Assembly: GCF_900130065.1 (NCBI RefSeq)
Contig: NZ_FQXV01000001.1
Coordinates: 1-64,000 of the forward strand
DNA: 64,000 bases
Origin: Sporobacter termitidis DSM 10068
Lineage (GTDB): Bacteria; Bacillota; Clostridia; Oscillospirales; Oscillospiraceae
Direction: 5' to 3'
Part shown: positions 58,292 through 64,000 of the stretch, piece by piece
How the letters are laid out: every line of letters begins with the position of its first letter
Position numbering within the stretch: position 1 is the stretch's first letter
Made by a program: the position numbers and the translations under genes
The notes under the pieces: generated by a model
What the model was told of the DNA's origin: nothing
The model's database searches: none
What the model saw: the letters and a program-made list of their open reading frames with translations, nothing else

Positions 58292-61200
58292 TTATTGTGA
58301 ATTTTCGGCCCCCGCCGGAATCAGCTTTTCGTCGATAACGACGTCGCCGCCGCTGTACGGCGCACCGTCCGCGGTCACCGTGACGCGGCCCCCGCGCTTT
58401 ACCAAAATGTGATACGTCCTGCTGCCGTTTCTCCAAACGGCCTCAAAGCCCTCCCAGCCGCCGGGCAGGTCGGGACGGACGTGCAGTACGCCGTCCTTAA
58501 TGCGGAGCCCCAGGAGGTTTTCCAGCGCCACGCGTTTGTACCAGCCGGCGGCGCCCGTATACCAGGTCCAGCCGCCGCGTCCCACATGGTCCGGCGCCGA
58601 ATAGACGTCTGCCGCCAGAACGTAGGGCTCCGTCCTGTAAATTTCGTTGGGCCGCCCCTGGGGCAGGAGCGCCTGCAGGATATCAAGGCCCTCGTCCTTC
58701 ATTCCGGCCATGAAAAGGCCCATCGCGAGCCAGACCGCGCCGTGGGTATACTGACCGCCGTTTTCCCGGAAGCCGGGGCTGTAGCCCTTGATATAGCCGG
58801 GCGTGCTGCCGCCGTTTTCGAAAGGCGGGTCGAACAGGCGGACAATCCGGTCGTCTCTGTCGTAGAGCCGCTCGACGGAGGAAACAAGCGCCGTTTTCGT
58901 CTTTTCCGGGTCGGCGCCGGCAAAGGCGGCAAAGCTCTGCGCGATGGAGTCGATGCGGCACTCCTCCGAGGCGCAGGAGCCCAGCGGCGCGCCGTCGTCG
59001 TAATACCCGCGCATGAACCAGTCGCCGTCCCAGGCGTTCTCGGCGTCGGCGCGGAACTTTGCGGCCGCCTCAAGAAAGCGCGAGGCCGCGCCGGGGTTGC
59101 CGGCGCCCTGGCAGAGCTCGGCCATTCGGGAGGCTGTGATGGCGGCAAACCACGTCAGCCAGACGCTCTCGCCCTGGCCGCCGGCGCCGACGAGGTTCAT
59201 CCCGTCGTTCCAGTCGCCGCTGCCGATGAAGCAGAGGCCGTGGCAGCCCGTTCCACGCGCGATGACGAGGTCCACGGCCCTGACGGCGTGCTGCAGAAGA
59301 GGCTCTGACAGCCCGCTCAAGTGGGGCTGCTCATAGCGCTCCAATTCGTCCTCGTTAAGGGGCGGTGAATTCAGATAACGCACGGGCGTGCCCAGAACGG
59401 CGCGGTCGCCGGTTTTTTCGATATACTCGCACAGGGCGTAGGGCAGCCACAAAAGATCGTCGCTGCACCGCGTACGTACTCCCTTGTCGCCGCAGTTTTC
59501 CTCATTGGCGCCGGGGTGCCACCAGTGCTGGACGTCGCCCTCCTCGAACTGGTGGGCCGCGGCGCGCAGCAGATGCGCCCGGGCCACCTCCGGCGCTTCG
59601 TCCAATACGGCGCAGATATCCTGCAGCTGGTCCCTGAATCCGTAGGCGCCGCCGCTCTGGTAGAGAGAGCTCCGGCCGAAGATGCGGCAGGCCAGCGTCT
59701 GATACGTGGCCCAGCCGTTCAAATACCTGTTGAGGCCGTCGTCCGGCGTCGTGACGGTGAGCTTGGTGGCGACGCATGCCCAATAGTCCGTTGTCTCCCG
59801 CAGCTTGCGCCGGGCGGCGGCGTAATCCGCCAGCGCCCGCAGCTTTTCCGGGCTGTCGCAGCCGGTTACGATGACAAGAGATTTCACCGCTCGGTACACG
59901 GCGGCGGCGCAGGGGACAAAGCCGGCCCCGGTGATGCCGTCGTACGTGCCTTTGAGCGCGCTGTTTTTAGAACAGGTGAACGACTTGACGGGCGACGAGG
60001 CGGCCAGGCGGAAAACGGAGTCCGGGAAATCGACGTTGTACACATTCTGCGCCGTGAGCATCCCGTCTTCTGCCGAGGTTTTGACGTAAACGCCGTCGGA
60101 GGCCTCCGGAAAGAGGACCAGGTCCGTGAAATATGAGACCTCCAGCCCGGCCCCGTCGGCGGCTTCGATGATGAAGACGCGGGCGGCGGTGTCCAGCGGC
60201 ACGAACGCGGTCGTCGTGTACGTGGCGCCGTCGATCGTTTTTTTCCACTCCGCCCAGCCAAAGCCGTAGGTGACGGCGCATTTGAGACCGTCGCCGGCGG
60301 CGAAGAGGGAAATCTCCGCGCTGTCTTTAACGAGCTTCAGCGTTTCGGTGCCGCACGTCGTCAGGCTGTCATTCAGCCAGCGGTTGATTTTGTTTTCGCG
60401 GGCGTTCAGATGCCACATGTGCCCCGTCCCGGCGTCCGTGGCGATATAGCCGAACGCTTCATTTGCCAGCGTGTGGCACCAGGCGTTGTAGGGCAGCTGC
60501 CCGTTTATCGTGAAGGTGAAGCTGTTGTCGCTGTTGTAACCATACTCAAGCGCGCCCCCGCTTGCGGCGTCCGAAAACGGCCGCGTCACGGGCGGCATAT
60601 CTTCGCAGCGGGGCGGCAGGGCGAGCCTCTCTCCGGCGGGGATGAAGGCGGCTGAGGCGGCCCGGACCGTGCCGGCGGCGTCCGACGCCATGTCGCACAG
60701 ATGAATGCCGCCCCGGGCTCCCAGCCGGTACTCGACGTCGTTTTTCCTGAGTACGTCCAGCAGGGCGTCGCGCAGGGTGCTTCTGTAATCGCCGCCGCCC
60801 CGGATGAGGAAGACGAGGTCGAAGGCGGACCCGTTGTCATGGAGGAGACGGTGCCAGGAGATAAGCTCCCGGGATGCGTCGATGTCTCCATCGCTTTCGA
60901 CGGCGGCGGTAACGATCGGGAGATCCCCGGAGACGCCAAGGCTCCAGAGGCCGCGCTGCCCTTTGGCCAGAGACGGGAGCAGTCCTGCGTCAATACGCCT
61001 GTCCGGGGAGTGATAGATAAGCAGCGGCAGGAGCGCCATCGCCCTGTCGAGCTGCTCGGCGGAGAGCCCCAGCCGGTGCGCCGTCTCGTCAACGCGGGAA
61101 TAGAACGCCGGCTCGGTGACGGCCAGTATCCGCTTGGCGGCGGCGGAAGCCGCCTGCGGCGTTGAGGCCGTGGTGACGGCAAGGCTCACCGAATACGGGA

Positions 61201-64000
61201 CGTTCGGCTGCAGAGACAGACTGACGCGCGCCAGGACGCACGGGTCCAGCACGGCGCCCAGCGACATCGACGGCTCTTTGGCAAGGGCGGATTTCAGAGC
61301 GAAAATGCCGCCGCGCCCCAGCGCCTTCTCCCGGGAAGTGTCGAACGAAAACGGGCACGACGCGTCAAACGCCAGCGCGATGCCGCGCCCCTTGGCGCGC
61401 GGGCGGCGCTTGACGATAACGGAATTGTCATGGAGCATCGTCTCCAAGGAGAGCTTTGAAAAGGCCGGATGCGCGTCGTAGTCCGACTGGCGGGCCAGAA
61501 CCGGCTCAAAATAGCAGATCAGCTCGGCCTCCCGCTGAACGGTGGACAGGACCTCCACGGTGCGCAGCTCGCCGGCCTCGTTTTCCGGGACGCTGGCGGT
61601 GACCGAGGTGCTGAGGCTCCCGCTTTTGGCGCTGATTTTGCAGCAGGAGCCGGTGAGCTCGGCCGAATAGCGGACCTGCGGGTCAAAGACAGGGGAGGGC
61701 AGCAGCGGGAGCAGCTCGCCCCCGCAGCTCAGGTAAAACGACATACCGGCGTCCGGGCCGAGCGGCTCGAAGGATGTTTTTGTGAGGGTGACGCCGTTCC
61801 AGAAGGAGCTGGACTGGCCCGTTTCCGCCATGATGACGTTATACGCGCCGTTGCCCAGAAGCGTGCAGCGCGGGTTCTTGTAATCGATGCCGTCGCAGCT
61901 GACGCCCCAGCTCTGGGACGACAGGCGCACGGGCTTTTCCGGCACGTCCCGCGGCGGCTGGCGGAGAACGATGCCGCCCACGGGCACCTTCTCCTGCAAA
62001 AGCTCGGCGAAGGCCGCCATCTCCCTGTCTCGCATAAAGCGCCGCTGCATAATGCCGGATCTCAGGACGTTGTCGATGGCCACGAGGCTCATGCCGAGAT
62101 GGTGGGCCATAAACGTCCGTACAATTTCATAATCCTTGCTGCGCAGGCGGTTCGGCGTGAAGTCAACGGCCTCGTAAAGGCCGTATCGGCCCTCCGCTCC
62201 CAGCTCCTGCAGGCGCTGTATGTTGCGTACGGCCGCCTTGGCGTCCAGCTGGAGCGCCAGGAATGTGGAATAGGGCGAGACGACGGCCTCCTTGCCCATG
62301 CCGCGCTTGAGCGCCAGGCGTTGGACGCCGTGGGCCTTGTAACGATAATTGAGCGCGTGGTCGAAGGCGTAAAAAGCGCTCTCGGACATACCCCAGGGAA
62401 TACCGTCGGCACGCTTTTTCTGCACGTACAGGCAGAACTTCAGGCTCTCGTAAATAAGGGAGTTCTGATAGCACGGCAGCAAGAGCTCCGGCATCATATA
62501 CTCGAACATCGTCCCCGTCCAGGACGCCATGCCCCTGTAGCCGTCCTTGGCCACCAGAGACCGGCCCAGACGGCGCCAGTGCTTTCTCGGGACGTCGCCG
62601 CGGGCAATGGCCAGATAGCTTGTCTGGCGCGCCTCGGAGGCCAGCAGGTCATACCAGCCCTCCGTGGGCGCGTTTTTTGTGAGGTCCAGGCCGATATAAA
62701 ACAGCTGCCGCTTCTCGTCAAACAGCGGCGTAAAACTCATGGCGGAGAGAAGCCCCTGAGCCGTGTCGGCCAGCGCCGTTTCGCCGAGCTCCTTAAGGCC
62801 TTCCCGCAGGGCGATCAGGCAGCCGGCAAAGTTGCCGCTGTCCACTGTGGAGATATATGCCGGTTGAAGGATGCCCAGCGTCGTCGTGTCATACCAGTTG
62901 TACAGGTGGCCGTTCCACTTGGGCAGCTTCTTGATGGTTTCGAAAATGCAGGAAATAACGCCCACGGCCTTTTCCCGCGTCGTGACGCCAAGGTCCAGGG
63001 CGGCAAGGGCCGACAGGAGCGCCAGGCCGATGTTCGTGGGCGACGTCCTGTGGGCCACGCCGACGGCGGGCTGCTCCTGAAAGTTATCGGGCGGCAGGAA
63101 ATTGTCATCCGGGCTCAGAAGCTCTTCAAAGTAACGCCAGATATCGCCGGCGCAGCGCGACAGCACGAGGCGGTCCACCGGGCGCAGGGATTCTTTTTTC
63201 CGGACGTCCCTGCTGATGGCGATCACCAGAAGGGGAGAGAGCGCCCAGACGATCCCGACGGCCGCCGCCGCGGGGAAGTGCGTGAACAAGACGATAATCA
63301 GCGAAAAGACGACGACGGGCCACATGCGCCCCAGCACGGCGACAAAATTGTTTTTCGTCTTTTTTTCCGAGTCTGCGGCCGTGACCCAGGCCAGCAGATG
63401 CCTGTGGGAGATCAGCATCCTGTAAAGCGCCGTGACAATGGCGTTTAAGCAGACCCATGCCTCGTAAGGGAGAAAGATCAGCCGGACGAGCGTCTGGATA
63501 AACTGCCCGCCGATGCCGCTGATGACGGTGGAATGATAGCGCACGCGCCCGTGATTTTTGCGGAAGATATCCGCCGTGGACGCGATAACGAGATGGGACG
63601 CCGCCGCCAATATCGCCACGAGGCCGGCCCACACGAAGTCCGTGTTGTCCAGCAGCATGCCCAGGAAAATAGAGGCGAAGGAGAAAATCGGCACCAGGCT
63701 CCGACGGAGATTGTCGATGATCTTCCAGCGGTCGATCTGCCCGAGGCAGTTCTGCTGGACGTTGCCGTCGGCGGTTTTAACCCGCCTTTTGAGCCAGGGC
63801 AGGGACTGCCAGTCGCCGCGGGTCCAGCGATGCATCCTGTCGTAATAAGTCGTTACCTTGGCGGGATAGCCGTCCGTCAGCTCAATATCGCCGGCAAAGC
63901 CGCAGCGCAGGTAAGCGCCCTCCAAAAGATCGTGGGACAGGACGGTATTTTCCGGGAAACGGTTGTCGAGGCAGCCAAGGTAGGCGTCCACATCGATAAT
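58292..64000 (-). CDS. Cyclic beta-glucan synthase-like protein (GT84-GH94), 5' end outside the window
   Basis: At least 1,900 residues; the frame stays open to the window edge, so the N-terminus is missing (relatives are about 2,800 aa). The visible part starts inside the GT84-type glycosyltransferase (YYDRMHRWTRGDWQSLPW), followed by membrane helices (about residues 100-260 of the visible part). A glycoamylase-like domain (about 300-700) and two GH94-type beta-sandwich and (alpha/alpha)6 catalytic domains follow. GSGDWNDGMNLVG carries the GH94 catalytic Asp. In NdvB-type enzymes this machinery makes and trims cyclic beta-1,2-glucans. The product here is unknown. GTG 63991 is an internal codon, not a start. 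Confidence 0.9.
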   Translation of the reverse strand: MIDVDAYLGCLDNRFPENTVLSHDLLEGAYLRCGFAGDIELTDGYPAKVTTYYDRMHRWTRGDWQSLPWLKRRVKTADGNVQQNCLGQIDRWKIIDNLRRSLVPIFSFASIFLGMLLDNTDFVWAGLVAILAAASHLVIASTADIFRKNHGRVRYHSTVISGIGGQFIQTLVRLIFLPYEAWVCLNAIVTALYRMLISHRHLLAWVTAADSEKKTKNNFVAVLGRMWPVVVFSLIIVLFTHFPAAAAVGIVWALSPLLVIAISRDVRKKESLRPVDRLVLSRCAGDIWRYFEELLSPDDNFLPPDNFQEQPAVGVAHRTSPTNIGLALLSALAALDLGVTTREKAVGVISCIFETIKKLPKWNGHLYNWYDTTTLGILQPAYISTVDSGNFAGCLIALREGLKELGETALADTAQGLLSAMSFTPLFDEKRQLFYIGLDLTKNAPTEGWYDLLASEARQTSYLAIARGDVPRKHWRRLGRSLVAKDGYRGMASWTGTMFEYMMPELLLPCYQNSLIYESLKFCLYVQKKRADGIPWGMSESAFYAFDHALNYRYKAHGVQRLALKRGMGKEAVVSPYSTFLALQLDAKAAVRNIQRLQELGAEGRYGLYEAVDFTPNRLRSKDYEIVRTFMAHHLGMSLVAIDNVLRSGIMQRRFMRDREMAAFAELLQEKVPVGGIVLRQPPRDVPEKPVRLSSQSWGVSCDGIDYKNPRCTLLGNGAYNVIMAETGQSSSFWNGVTLTKTSFEPLGPDAGMSFYLSCGGELLPLLPSPVFDPQVRYSAELTGSCCKISAKSGSLSTSVTASVPENEAGELRTVEVLSTVQREAELICYFEPVLARQSDYDAHPAFSKLSLETMLHDNSVIVKRRPRAKGRGIALAFDASCPFSFDTSREKALGRGGIFALKSALAKEPSMSLGAVLDPCVLARVSLSLQPNVPYSVSLAVTTASTPQAASAAAKRILAVTEPAFYSRVDETAHRLGLSAEQLDRAMALLPLLIYHSPDRRIDAGLLPSLAKGQRGLWSLGVSGDLPIVTAAVESDGDIDASRELISWHRLLHDNGSAFDLVFLIRGGGDYRSTLRDALLDVLRKNDVEYRLGARGGIHLCDMASDAAGTVRAASAAFIPAGERLALPPRCEDMPPVTRPFSDAASGGALEYGYNSDNSFTFTINGQLPYNAWCHTLANEAFGYIATDAGTGHMWHLNARENKINRWLNDSLTTCGTETLKLVKDSAEISLFAAGDGLKCAVTYGFGWAEWKKTIDGATYTTTAFVPLDTAARVFIIEAADGAGLEVSYFTDLVLFPEASDGVYVKTSAEDGMLTAQNVYNVDFPDSVFRLAASSPVKSFTCSKNSALKGTYDGITGAGFVPCAAAVYRAVKSLVIVTGCDSPEKLRALADYAAARRKLRETTDYWACVATKLTVTTPDDGLNRYLNGWATYQTLACRIFGRSSLYQSGGAYGFRDQLQDICAVLDEAPEVARAHLLRAAAHQFEEGDVQHWWHPGANEENCGDKGVRTRCSDDLLWLPYALCEYIEKTGDRAVLGTPVRYLNSPPLNEDELERYEQPHLSGLSEPLLQHAVRAVDLVIARGTGCHGLCFIGSGDWNDGMNLVGAGGQGESVWLTWFAAITASRMAELCQGAGNPGAASRFLEAAAKFRADAENAWDGDWFMRGYYDDGAPLGSCASEECRIDSIAQSFAAFAGADPEKTKTALVSSVERLYDRDDRIVRLFDPPFENGGSTPGYIKGYSPGFRENGGQYTHGAVWLAMGLFMAGMKDEGLDILQALLPQGRPNEIYRTEPYVLAADVYSAPDHVGRGGWTWYTGAAGWYKRVALENLLGLRIKDGVLHVRPDLPGGWEGFEAVWRNGSRTYHILVKRGGRVTVTADGAPYSGGDVVIDEKLIPAGAENSQ

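Noticed and set aside
61469-63448. 659-codon open frame antisense to the cyclic-glucan-synthase-like gene
   Set aside because: Composition is typical of an antisense shadow (Arg, Ala, Gly, Gln rich); no known domain.
1-64000. tRNA, rRNA, CRISPR, prophage or transposase genes
   Set aside because: I looked in all intergenic stretches and found no cloverleaf, rRNA-like segment, repeat-spacer array or transposase/integrase motifs.

Overview
The window is chromosomal DNA of a GC-rich, Gram-positive member of the Clostridia, probably close to Oscillospiraceae. The evidence is AGGAGG-type ribosome binding sites with frequent GTG/TTG starts, the dgt-dnaG-rpoD order, S-layer homology (SLH) domains, the YfmF/YfmH-type peptidase pair, a corrinoid and folate one-carbon gene set, and intergenic repeats of a kind I associate with that group. 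I cannot name a species. I see no rRNA, tRNA, CRISPR array, prophage or insertion sequence.

Layout. 0-7 kb: a TetR regulator, two small unknown genes, an SLH-anchored alpha/beta hydrolase, an oleate hydratase with a TetR regulator, and a VOC protein. 7-16.8 kb: an SDR oxidoreductase, a probable PPi-dependent phosphofructokinase divergent from class II aldolase, a 14-helix drug exporter divergent from its MarR regulator (operator visible), a DUF6530/GIY-YIG pair, and nadB-nadC. 16.9-25.3 kb: an ABC-F ATPase, a three-gene ABC-2 exporter, upp, tsaE-tsaB, a RodA-type glycosyltransferase and an acetyltransferase. 25.4-29.6 kb: dgt, dnaG, rpoD.

29.6-39.3 kb is the most unusual part. A Cfr-like 23S rRNA methyltransferase and a heterodimeric multidrug ABC exporter (LmrCD/BmrCD type) diverge from one 700-bp region. 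Each is preceded by a short leader ORF. The exporter leader has an intrinsic terminator, and a segment inside the leader ORF can form a competing antiterminator. A third leader ORF with a terminator lies in front of a second ABC-2 exporter, behind a consensus promoter. Together these look like a resistance locus controlled by the state of the translating ribosome.

39.4-53.5 kb concerns corrinoids and one-carbon units: a secreted protein with a possible transcobalamin-like (DUF4430) domain, an SbmA/Rv1819c-type ABC transporter, two corrinoid proteins, a URO-D family methyltransferase, a pterin methyltransferase, two regulators, and metF-fhs-fchA-folD. Methyl groups would pass from a methylated donor to a corrinoid protein and then to tetrahydrofolate. 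54-64 kb: a coiled-coil protein, lgt, the M16 peptidase pair, and the C-terminal part of a very large cyclic-glucan-synthase-like protein that runs off the window.
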